64,000 nt of DNA from contig JBGCFI010000004.1 in assembly GCA_045106855.1 (NCBI GenBank), forward strand, positions 134,135-198,134, read 5' to 3'. Below are positions 57,201-64,000 of the stretch, one piece after another (position 1 is the first letter of the stretch; each line of letters opens with the position of its first letter). Position numbers and translations under genes: made by a program. This stretch comes from Granulosicoccus sp045106855. Lineage in GTDB: Bacteria > Pseudomonadota > Gammaproteobacteria > Granulosicoccales > Granulosicoccaceae. The notes under the pieces were generated by a model. That model did not search any database. It was not told the DNA's origin and saw nothing but the letters and a program-made list of their open reading frames with translations.

Positions 57201-57514
57201 TACATCAAGAGTATTTTTCCGCTCCTGAGGCTCCTGAATATGTTAACAACGAATTCACCATCAGGCTGTCACGCTCCAATATATCAGTACCTGTCAAAGC
57301 CAATCAGGCTCCCACAGATGCATTGGCAGAACACGGCGTTCACGTTGATGTGAAATGTTCAGATGGGTTATGTGGCGTCTGTAAATGCACAGTATTGTCA
57401 GGCAATGTGGAACATCGGGATTACGTTCTATCAAACAAACAACGACAAAATTCCATGATTCTTTGCCAATCCCGCGCGGTCCAAAAAGGTGGCACTCTGG
57501 AAATAGACCTTTAA
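54281..57514 (+). CDS. Self-sufficient reductive dehalogenase-reductase fusion (BhbA/NpRdhA-like)
   Basis: A 1077-residue cytoplasmic fusion enzyme. Residues about 60-290 resemble a vestigial copy, and about 370-560 the catalytic copy, of the cobalamin-binding module (KATAYFLGVDAVGLSRCPDW, DDWIAVSQSMRAYLRFSVLGGVIAKQIRNLGYPAKAHS, LGEVSRIGEVILNPYLGPRL). Two [4Fe-4S] motifs follow (CENCNKCARECPAGA at about 565 and CGRCMKTCPWN at about 612). Then come an FMN/NAD reductase of phthalate-dioxygenase-reductase type (RQYSMSG at about 810, GGGIGITPM at about 870) and a plant-type [2Fe-2S] domain (KCSDGLCGVCKC at about 1025). There is no TAT signal and no rdhB anchor gene, in contrast to respiratory dehalogenases. 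This layout is known from BhbA of Comamonas and NpRdhA, which debrominate hydroxybenzoates or phenols with NAD(P)H. The physiological halo-substrate is not shown. Confidence 0.9.
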   Translation: MEQAYPIVRLFSTKNRPSHLGPYPLERLKRTSTKPILNNAPKFEQQSFNRDNTPESIVNAMREYQALLDTIRIGLTNKCVADCPGSPNERTNHLKAYGYFCDASMVGIAKLPDSARLANPFRNPDVDRLAEDLKNRQTKTLASGIDLIMADLRDSMMSPHTTVDDHSHAIVFLYEYPRDPSPDEPGVDWLDNAQAARASLRANETAVVIANYLRLLGFEARSHSASTSDVDLHQLTVAAGLTTVEQGKLCNPYIADRFGVSAVTTTFQITPDQPLVAQAEQPFSLKGIAWQLGKGTLKNAYNHIPFAKRRFVDGAHPFEKLKRVDLPTTYIDEKRVARVPKRTDMFARSLFGDMGKINQEAAKGGKYVNKAAPSTAQRRVLGACVLLQDGEPADNISETARDAERNAQNIKATAYFLGVDAVGLSRCPDWSWYSHDAAGVVIEPPHDQAISMIIDQGYETMEGASGDDWIAVSQSMRAYLRFSVLGGVIAKQIRNLGYPAKAHSVMDGEVLQPPLLLLSGLGEVSRIGEVILNPYLGPRLKSGVVTTTMPMTHDKPINFGLQDFCENCNKCARECPAGAITAGPKLMFNGYEIWKSDSQKCTTYRLTTPGGAMCGRCMKTCPWNLEGLFAEAPFRWAAMKIPRAAPLLARLDDAVGNGERNPVKKWWWDLERQPDGRYKPTTHTVNIRNLQKGLKLKFEDQTLAVYPANLAPPPWPFPFPMDREKGIEAYQAMVSAKHYKEQITSGDATALIHEYKIAGNNPVLKVVLSKVQKMTSKISKYEFQSVDGSPLPHWQAGAHIDVVVAPEYVRQYSMSGNPEIRSTYQIAVLREDQGKGGSALLHRIFLEGRILFLSKPINHFPLATDAARHILMGGGIGITPMIAMAHELHAQGKTFEMHYSCSARSEAGFLDDIASVPWKHSVYFYFSDENGRADLNTVIPQYKPGYHLYTCGPDGYMQNVLKTATLKGYEEDSLHQEYFSAPEAPEYVNNEFTIRLSRSNISVPVKANQAPTDALAEHGVHVDVKCSDGLCGVCKCTVLSGNVEHRDYVLSNKQRQNSMILCQSRAVQKGGTLEIDL

Positions 57515-57574
57515 ATGTAACGCACCTGATCGATTTAGTTCTATAAATCATGGATGAAAAGGAGCGACTCGAAA

Positions 57575-58105
57575 TCAGTGCTGAGCAAATAGGTGTACAA
57601 ATCCAACAGGTGATTTATCCGAGCGGGCATATGAATCTGACTGGTACGCCACTTCAATACGCTCTAGAAATGCGATGACAGCATCGTCCAGAATGTACCA
57701 ATTAGAGACTGCGTCCAGTGCATCTCCAAATCCGAATTTTGACACTCCCTCGTGGAGTCGAACCATACAACTGCAGACGATTGAGCACAGTGGACCTTCG
57801 TTTTCAAAACTCAATACGATACTAAATCTAAGTGCGCCCTGTGATATATATTTTTCGAATCCTGGCCGAACCAGCTGCCCGCGAATGCTGGGTGTCTCTT
57901 CCACTTCTACAGGCACACTAAGCTGAAAAGGAGGCCATACGTCAGTCGTCGATGGAAGTTTGATAGGGTCTGTGGGAGGCGACATCTTTGCCTCTAAAGC
58001 AACAGAGAATTCAACCGCCTTATCATAAAGCTCATCTCTCCATTGTTGGGTTCTTTCTTCACGCTGAATCAGCAAATCTTGAAGATCGGCATAGGTAAGA
58101 CTCAT
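57575..58105 (-). CDS. Unrecognised 176-residue protein
   Basis: A soluble protein without signal peptide or membrane segments. The N-terminal 40 residues are charged and helical (LIQREERTQQWRDELYDKAVEF). The rest looks alpha/beta with a hydrophobic core (LRFSIVLSFENEGPLCSIVCSCMVRLHEG). I do not recognise the family. It faces the dehalogenase gene convergently with a 60-base gap, and no functional link is evident. Confidence 0.65.
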   Translation of the reverse strand: MSLTYADLQDLLIQREERTQQWRDELYDKAVEFSVALEAKMSPPTDPIKLPSTTDVWPPFQLSVPVEVEETPSIRGQLVRPGFEKYISQGALRFSIVLSFENEGPLCSIVCSCMVRLHEGVSKFGFGDALDAVSNWYILDDAVIAFLERIEVAYQSDSYARSDKSPVGFVHLFAQH

Positions 58106-58455
58106 GGGTATCTCTCAAAAGTTGCAGAAAGTCAACTCACAGCAAGCGCGCCATGCCTGATTGCCTATCCTCAGTTCGTGAAGTCTAAACTCTGACAATC
58201 CAGGCCATTGGATACCAGTAACCAGTTTTACACGACATCACCCTGTTACTTGAATCCTCAGACTCAGATTAAGCAACAGGCCGACAAATGACAAGCACGC
58301 GCGATTTACGTTTGATTGTGTGCATATTCAATGCCCAACATACTTGAATCGGGTTCGAGATCGCCTGTCAAAAGCTAGACTACGTAAGATAGCAAAGCGC
58401 AAGGTACCCTGTTTCTATTACACCACAGACTATTGTGATGTAACACTGCACTCGA
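58106..58455. other. Intergenic region, no features recognised
   Basis: These 350 bases lie between the start of the 176-residue gene and the end of the DUF3592-type gene. A 72-codon plus-strand frame beginning at 58320 runs into the neighbouring gene and is not credible. No hairpin or repeat stands out. Confidence 0.3.
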
Positions 58456-59781
58456 TCACGCTACATCAATTAAATCGTTCAGGTAACTGGATAACCCATT
58501 GGCCGCCTCATCGCCCTCTACCATCCAAGCTACATTGACAACCTTGGCGTCTTCTAACTCGCCGTACACTTTGTAGTAAATTCGGTGTTTATGGTTACCC
58601 GAACTTGAAGATCCAGAACGTTTGGTCTTGAATGTTCGAATCTCTGAATAGTTGACCTCCCGGCGACTAACCACGACACCCAACAACCGCGTTGAAGTTT
58701 CTACACTTTGAGAATTGAACAATACCGTTTTTGTTGTCAGAACTTCCACCAGCGAAGCCAGACTTAACAAACCGCCAATCAACAGGAAAATACTGCCAAA
58801 CATCCAGCCAAACCAGCCGCCCTCTTTGATCCCGACTAACAAACCAGCACCGAAGAATACCAATCCAAACATAAGCACAAAAGCATACATGCCTATACCG
58901 TGTGACAGTGGAAAATGAATTTTCAGGGTTTTGTCCGACTGGCTAACTCCAGCCGGCAAATCCGATGCTGGTGCGGGCTGTTTTACATCAGGCAAGCCAA
59001 ACCATTTATCGTTGGCGGCCAGGGAAGAATCTCCAGTGCGCGCTACGTCAGGCTCAATATCGGCGCTTTCTACAAGTTTGTCAGACTCAACATCGTACAC
59101 TGGAATTGCAAACACTCTATCAAGTCCACTCGCGGCATGTTCCAGACGTAATTGCCAATGGTGTCGTACCCGAACTCCACTTCGGCCACTTGTATATTTA
59201 GATGCATTGAATCCGCTAGTAGGCAGATTATTTTCAATTGGCACGTCAAAACGAACACGACATCCTTTAGCACTGACGTCAACAGATCCAGTACGACTAC
59301 GCTGCCACAAAGGTGTTTCGGAGGTGCTCTTGTTCGATCGTTTTCTACGCAAGGCAACAACGGACACCTTAACGTCAGAATCTGCCGTGAGTAATTGGTT
59401 AATTTGAATATATCCTCTTACCACACCACCTAACTGACCAGGGAATGGATCCAGATATAAAGGCGTTTTACCAAACCGCCGCCATTGCATCCCTGACTGT
59501 ATAGACTTGTAAATCAAGTAAAGTGCGATTACTGCAAATACCACCAGGAGAAGACCTAACGGGTCTCTCTCTTCGATAAGCGACGGTCCAACAATCCACA
59601 CCGTTAACCAGGCTGTGAAATTCCAGAATGCCGTAAAAATAAGCGTAACGACAAAACCAGTTTTTTCGTGAGAAAAAAATCGGCCCACCCTGCCAGGCTG
59701 CATTACCCTTCCAGGGCTCCCGCTCCAGATCAGCGGCAGCATTGATTTTCTCGCCTCGCCAACCCAATAGTATAAGAGCAC
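58456..59781 (-). pseudogene. C-terminal part of a frameshifted DUF3592-type membrane protein
   Basis: This frame supplies the second half of one protein whose first half lies at 59468-60325. From about residue 32 (GRFFSHEKTGFVVTLIFTAFWNF) it has membrane helices near residues 43-70 and 75-93, a soluble beta domain (about 100-280) and two more helices (about 295-350). A small C-terminal domain ends at residue 441. The first 30 residues of this frame are out-of-frame noise. Joining to the upstream frame requires removing one base in the seven-A run at 59673-59679. If the run is a sequencing error or is read through by slippage, the gene is intact. Confidence 0.7.
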
Positions 59782-60325
59782 CTCCCAACAGAGCGACTAC
59801 AACAGCAATTACCGACTCCATCAATATGATTTCCGGTCTGAAATCTCTATTCAGTACCGAGTCTTGCGGCTCAGAGGGATTATAGTACGCAGGAACCATC
59901 GAGCCGCCATTCAACGCTCTGCGTAATTTGCGGGATAGGTTCTTTTGAAAATTTCCCATGCTATCAGCGGAGTCAACGATTGCAACTCTATCATTGGTAT
60001 ATGTCTGAGAACCCACATGATATCGGTAACGCGCAATCGCTTGAAATTGATTACCGTTTTCAGTTCTTTTGATATCGAGCGATGCCGACGTCAGCGTTGC
60101 AGGCACTGAAGGCCAATGGCTCATACGTTGCCAATCAATTAGACCGGGAAATGTCGAAATGAAAAGCAACAACAGCGCAGGCAAGAAGAAACAGCTACCG
60201 ATGAAAAGCAGCACCCAGCTTCGCTGGGTTTTCCATTGTGTTGCTTGCTTAGTGCATCCAGCGTTAAAGGTATCCATCGCTGGTAGCGACTCACCTGAAT
60301 CAAACTCGTGATTTTGAAGCGACAA
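59468..60325 (-). pseudogene. N-terminal part of the frameshifted DUF3592-type membrane protein
   Basis: The first part of a DUF3592 protein. A membrane helix spans about residues 37-60, and the DUF3592 extracytoplasmic domain about 65-160 (MSHWPSVPATLTSASLD, ARYRYHVGSQTYTNDRVAI, PAYYNPSEPQDSVLNRDF), followed by a second helix (about 165-190, ILMESVIAVVVALLGGALILLGW). True coding in this frame ends near residue 217 (GNAAWQGGPIFFS), where the sequence passes into the frame of the adjacent part. The remaining residues to 285 are spurious. Function unknown. The intact protein would have about 590 residues. Confidence 0.7.
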
Positions 60326-60864
60326 TTGCGACTCGTATCACGTCAGAAACAACCTGCCCGGTGAAGGCACTCCTGAAACGCGACGAGACGCAACGAATTT
60401 CCTGATCAAACACGGTAAAAATGCCGTGATCAGGAAATTGCAGTGATCCACGATCCGATCGAAGTGTAGTATCCCTTTGAATAGACTAATAAATCAATTT
60501 TTGATGTAGTAGGATGTACACTGTGCGTAGCTATCGAAGGCCGAGTGAGCCGATCACAGTTTTTATACTTATGGGTAGCTAGCTGTAAATAAACAGCATC
60601 CGCAGTTAGAGTATTTTACGCTAAGACAGTGGAATTTAGCATAGCCGAAAATTGTATAGAACAGTTTCTGGCTATAAAACTGTATGGGTTTAAGCACACA
60701 GATTCCTCCTGCGTTGGTTTGAAATCTGGAGACATGGCGATGATTATTATGTACAAAAATGCAACAAAGGTGAGATCGCTATGAGTGCTCTTGACAAGTC
60801 AAACTCTTCGAGTTCAATTGATATTCCACTAGCCTCAGAGCAACTTTGCAGAGGGCGCCTGTTA
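60326..60864. other. Divergent intergenic region with long bulged hairpin
   Basis: An inverted repeat at 60398-60437 pairs TTTCCTGATC plus ACGG with CCGTGATCAGGAAA, leaving a 4-base bulge. It lies about 70 bases before the DUF3592-type start and could be an operator. The rest is AT-rich promoter DNA for the secreted cytochrome gene. A possible earlier start of that gene at 60781 is preceded by AAGGTGAG. Confidence 0.4.
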
Positions 60865-63636
60865 ATGATTATCCATCGATTTGCCTGGTTCTTGTTGTTA
60901 CCACTACTCGGATTTTCATCTGGCGCGTTGGCAACGCCTTTGGAGTTTTACGAGGTAGGCTCCACTAACTTCAGCAATGATGAAGTAGCAGCCTGTTTTT
61001 CCTGCCATGGGAAGGATGAAGACGACGATTTAACAATGAGTACAGTAGAAGATATCGATAACTCTGCCGATCAAGCATCCGTACAATTGAACGGAATTAC
61101 TCAATCAAGCTTTTCGTGGTTTTACAAAGCTGGTGATAATCCAGTTAGTGCGCTTGTTCAACATACTGACGATGATAATAAGTCAGTGTCTATCGATGTA
61201 CCGCATGATTCGGGTTCTTCCGCCGAAGACATTCCGATCAAATACTGTATTGGCGAAGGTGTCGATAATGATGCGTCAAGCAACAAGAACTATCACTGCT
61301 CTGAGTTGACAATAACACGCCTGGCTGCGAACCGCTCACCAGCTCTACAGCCTTCCAGCATTGCGGATCAAACTGCCAAAGTCAACGACGCAGACATCGA
61401 ACTTACCGTTGAGGCCAGCGATCCTGATGGTGACTCTCTCACGTTCAGCGCAACCACGAATTCTGGTGGTGTCATTGCAGTCACTTCAACCAGTAGTTCA
61501 AATACGTTTGACATAACTATTGACCCACAGGAGATAGGTACACGAACAGTCACTATCGACGTAACGGATGGTAATGGAGGCTCCGACTCGCTGGAGTTCG
61601 ATGTCACCGTTGAACCTGCCTTTGTTATCGTTGCACCTTGTATAGTGACTAACACCTGCATCGAAATAGAACCGTGCGAACTTACAAATACTTGCTCCTT
61701 GCCTTGCGAGCTAACAAACACCTGCATCGAAGCACCCAATAACATACCTGCAATTACTTCTTCACCTATAGATGATTTTACATTAGTAGTTGGTGAAACA
61801 CGCATCGTTACCATAGAAGCGGAGGACAGCGACATCGGCGACGACCTGACCTACTCATCATCGGTAACCGGAAGTGCTGCCACGGCTACCGACACTGGTG
61901 GTTCAAGCAGAGATTCGGCTTCTTTCGATATCTCAGCCAATTCTCCAGGGTCTTCGACGATTACCTTGACTGTCACTGACGGCAAGGATTCTGTACAGAC
62001 ATCCTTCGAGGTTACTGTGATATCTGAAAATCGTGCACCGATGGCTATGGCAGACAGCCTGACACTCGGCAATGATACCGACAGCACTCTCATAGACGTA
62101 CTCGACAACGATAGCGATCCGGACGGAGACGAATTAATCATCGTACTGCTGTCCGGGCAGTCGTCCGAGGGCGGTAGCCTTAACGCGGAAGGCGGGCTAG
62201 TGCGCTATACACCGCCAGCCGGGCTCACGCAGGAAGACAGCTTCCAGTATCGGGCGCGTGACACTAGCGGCGAGGAATCTGCAACAGTGACAGTCACGGT
62301 GACCCCTTCCGATCAGGATGGCGACGGTATTTTTGATACAGTAGACAATTGTAAGTCTATCTCGAATTCAAGTCAGGAAAACATGGATGGCGACGACCTT
62401 GGTGATGCCTGTGATCCCGACCCTGATGGTGACGGAGAACCCGGCACGTCTGGGCAGCAACTACCTTCCGGCCAATCCTTGGTTGAAATGGAATGTTTAG
62501 TTTGCCACAACAATCCAGCGACTGGTGCGCCTCAATTCAACAATGAAGCCGCCTGGGATGAAAGGCTGTCAAAAGGGCTGGACACGCTGGTGGGAAGCGT
62601 AGTTAACGGTTTAGGGGGTATGACTGCGTTTGGGGACAGCGGATACACTATCGACGAGCTAACAGCAGCCGTGCTCTACCTTAGCGGGTCTGAGGAAGGC
62701 TCGGGTGTCGGACCGGACGATCGCGATCTCGATGGGGTTGCCGACACAGCGGACAACTGCCCTAACCTTCCTAACCCCGATCAAGCCGATGCTGATAACA
62801 ACGGGACTGGCGACATATGTGAGCCAACGGCTGACAATGACTCCGATGGATATCCCGTACTGGTTGATGACGATGATAGTAATGCCAGTCGCTTACCGGG
62901 ACGGGTCAGCAGCACCGGCCCGTCGAGTGGACTGTTCCTGAGTGATACTCCCCTTCAAGTCGGTCGTCTAGCAGAGGTATCCGCTCAAAACAATAATTCA
63001 AGTGCAGTGGGAATCGTAATAAGCACCAGTGAATTTCTCGCTGCTGCGAATGAAATCCGACCAGAAATAACACATGAATTGAACCCTGCATTAGGTGGCA
63101 ACGTTGACATAATCAACGTGCAAATTAACGATATAAGTGGTGGTGTAGCTGATCTTCGCATACGGCTTGCCAGTAACCTCCTGCTATCACCTGAGTTGAC
63201 TGTATACGACGTGAATTCTGGTAACTGGTCAGACTTTGCGAGCTCATCCAGCGATATGTTATCCAGCACCTCGGCTGGGCAATCCGAATGTCCAGCGTCC
63301 AACAGTCCAAACTACAGCAATGGCCTACAACCGGGAGTTAATTGTCTTCGACTCCTGGTCAGCGATGGCGGCCCCAACGATGCTGATGGTGCGGCCAACG
63401 GCGAGGTAGAACTTCTTGCAGGTATTGGCAGTGAGACAGATGTTTCAGGACAACCTCCCGTCGTCGATGTCAGCCCATCAAAAAGTGGTGGTGGTACTGG
63501 AGTGTTAGGGTACCTGATGCTACTGATGTTCAGCGCTGGCCGATGGATGCTGAGACGCCGATTATATCTGGTGCCCGGAAACGGGCATCCGATAAAGCGG
63601 TTGTTATCCAGAGCATTGTCAAACTCGCATAACTAA
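60865..63636 (+). CDS. Secreted multidomain cytochrome c with cadherin-like and thrombospondin-3 repeats, GlyGly-CTERM-like end
   Basis: A 923-residue exported protein. The signal peptide (MIIHRFAWFLLLPLLGFSSGALA) fits the ATG at 60865. The upstream ATG at 60781 would add 28 residues. CFSCH is at about residue 43. Cadherin/Ig-like beta domains follow (SPALQPSSIADQTAKVNDADI, PAITSSPIDDFTLVVGETRI, RAPMAMADSLTLGNDTDST). Three PCxxTNTC cysteine repeats lie at 61636-61724. Calcium-binding thrombospondin-3 repeats (DQDGDGIFDTVDNC, DRDLDGVADTADNCPNLPNPDQ) flank a class I cytochrome domain (CLVCH at about 544, with a likely Met ligand in GGMTAFG). The C-terminus SGGGTGVLGYLMLLMFSAG plus RRR is a GlyGly-CTERM-type sorting signal, pointing to type II secretion and surface anchoring. 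Confidence 0.85.
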   Translation: MIIHRFAWFLLLPLLGFSSGALATPLEFYEVGSTNFSNDEVAACFSCHGKDEDDDLTMSTVEDIDNSADQASVQLNGITQSSFSWFYKAGDNPVSALVQHTDDDNKSVSIDVPHDSGSSAEDIPIKYCIGEGVDNDASSNKNYHCSELTITRLAANRSPALQPSSIADQTAKVNDADIELTVEASDPDGDSLTFSATTNSGGVIAVTSTSSSNTFDITIDPQEIGTRTVTIDVTDGNGGSDSLEFDVTVEPAFVIVAPCIVTNTCIEIEPCELTNTCSLPCELTNTCIEAPNNIPAITSSPIDDFTLVVGETRIVTIEAEDSDIGDDLTYSSSVTGSAATATDTGGSSRDSASFDISANSPGSSTITLTVTDGKDSVQTSFEVTVISENRAPMAMADSLTLGNDTDSTLIDVLDNDSDPDGDELIIVLLSGQSSEGGSLNAEGGLVRYTPPAGLTQEDSFQYRARDTSGEESATVTVTVTPSDQDGDGIFDTVDNCKSISNSSQENMDGDDLGDACDPDPDGDGEPGTSGQQLPSGQSLVEMECLVCHNNPATGAPQFNNEAAWDERLSKGLDTLVGSVVNGLGGMTAFGDSGYTIDELTAAVLYLSGSEEGSGVGPDDRDLDGVADTADNCPNLPNPDQADADNNGTGDICEPTADNDSDGYPVLVDDDDSNASRLPGRVSSTGPSSGLFLSDTPLQVGRLAEVSAQNNNSSAVGIVISTSEFLAAANEIRPEITHELNPALGGNVDIINVQINDISGGVADLRIRLASNLLLSPELTVYDVNSGNWSDFASSSSDMLSSTSAGQSECPASNSPNYSNGLQPGVNCLRLLVSDGGPNDADGAANGEVELLAGIGSETDVSGQPPVVDVSPSKSGGGTGVLGYLMLLMFSAGRWMLRRRLYLVPGNGHPIKRLLSRALSNSHN

Positions 63637-63806
63637 GTAACTCACGAGTACAAGCATCGCATTGTAGAAATTGCCTGCGAAGAACTATCTTTGCCTTACG
63701 AGATAGCTTGTTCCAGCAATTAGCCAGACTTATCTCAGAATGTGTTCTCACGTAATAACAGTATCTAATGTACCGAACCATCAATTTTCAACGCAAGCCG
63801 CCAGAT

Positions 63807-63834
63807 TGGGTCAGAGCGTAGACGCCCTGACCCA
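63807..63834. terminator. Bidirectional hairpin between convergent genes
   Basis: TGGGTCAG (63807-63814) pairs perfectly with CTGACCCA (63827-63834), and an inner GCGT/ACGC stem follows after one mismatch. It lies between two convergent genes, only 12 bases from the stop of the right-hand one. There is no long T-run, so termination efficiency is uncertain. Confidence 0.55.
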
Positions 63835-63846
63835 GTGCTTGCAAAT

Positions 63847-64000
63847 TTACTGTACGTTCACATCACCCAGTACAGACCAGCCTCCTACCAATCGGTTGTT
63901 GTTCCATTGTCCATCGATCACAGGCAGCTCATTCGAAAACAGAATGTAGGTGTTTCTAGCATCCAGTTTCCATGTTGCAGCCTTTGGCTTGTCAGCACCC
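63847..64000 (-). CDS. C-terminal end of a gene cut by the window edge
   Basis: The minus strand is open from the right edge to a TAA at 63847-63849, giving 50 residues that include KAATWKLDARNTYILFSNEL and NNNRLVGGWSVLGDVNVQ. The composition is protein-like, and the hairpin just beyond the stop supports a real gene end. The family is not recognisable from this piece. Confidence 0.6.
   Translation of the reverse strand, partial: GADKPKAATWKLDARNTYILFSNELPVIDGQWNNNRLVGGWSVLGDVNVQ

Noticed and set aside
54281..57514. Respiratory (organohalide-breathing) dehalogenase
   Set aside because: There is no TAT signal and no rdhB anchor, and a reductase is fused to it. The architecture is that of the catabolic cytoplasmic type.
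1..64000. tRNA, rRNA, CRISPR array, insertion sequence or prophage
   Set aside because: Read-through of both strands showed no TpsiC-like GTTCGA context with cloverleaf arms, no regularly spaced repeats, and no transposase, integrase or capsid-like protein.

Overview
The window looks like a chromosomal segment of a Gram-negative, probably marine, heterotrophic gammaproteobacterium. The evidence is Sec-exported c-type cytochromes, lipoproteins with lipoboxes, a PilY1-type adhesin, a GlyGly-CTERM-like C-terminus, a DsbA-like oxidase and a self-sufficient (BhbA/NpRdhA-type) reductive dehalogenase. The species cannot be fixed from sequence alone. I saw no rRNA, tRNA, CRISPR array, insertion sequence or phage gene.

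Region 1 (173-17649) is one accessory metabolic island. A tightly packed minus-strand unit runs from an AprA-like flavoprotein (start 10353) through a small AprB-like ferredoxin, a HEAT-repeat protein, a nitrate/sulfonate-type ABC importer with an unfamiliar extra membrane protein, a SCO copper chaperone and a di-haem cytochrome c, and ends in a Crp/Fnr-family regulator (1113). Divergent from it lie fdxA-fpr, which would pass electrons from NADPH to ferredoxin. A second minus-strand unit holds an M20 hydrolase, a TauC-like permease, a TauA-like binding protein and an AtzF-like amidase, but no ATPase. A second Crp-family gene faces away from it. Near-identical inverted repeats lie just upstream of the flavoprotein and of this second regulator. 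The reading is a regulated import-and-redox pathway for a small N- or S-containing organic compound. The substrate is unknown.

Region 2 (17650-32676) carries a structured, possibly RNA-encoding leader, an orphan PilY1-like adhesin with an unusual split von Willebrand domain, a LysR regulator, an RraA/HMG-aldolase-type protein, a methyltransferase, a DUF4832-type secreted protein, a SHOCT-domain protein and a large beta-propeller/di-haem lipoprotein.

Region 3 (33245-44600) has a lipid gene trio (diacylglycerol glycosyltransferase, acyltransferase, YdjM-like membrane protein), a CBS-GGDEF cyclase, a TylF-like methyltransferase, a heavily decayed NHL-repeat gene, an MFS carrier, a glutathione transferase, a decayed GNAT gene, a TAP-like secreted hydrolase and an HPF/RaiA-like protein.

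Region 4 (44983-57514) contains an amidohydrolase-CobW metallochaperone pair, a three-gene operon of a DsbA-like oxidase with two extracellular peptidases that share cysteine-rich tails, a SARP/TPR regulator and the fused reductive dehalogenase-reductase.

Region 5 (57575-64000) holds an orphan protein, a DUF3592 membrane gene split by a frameshift at a seven-base homopolymer, a multidomain secreted cytochrome with cadherin-like and thrombospondin-3 repeats, and the tail of one more gene at the right edge.
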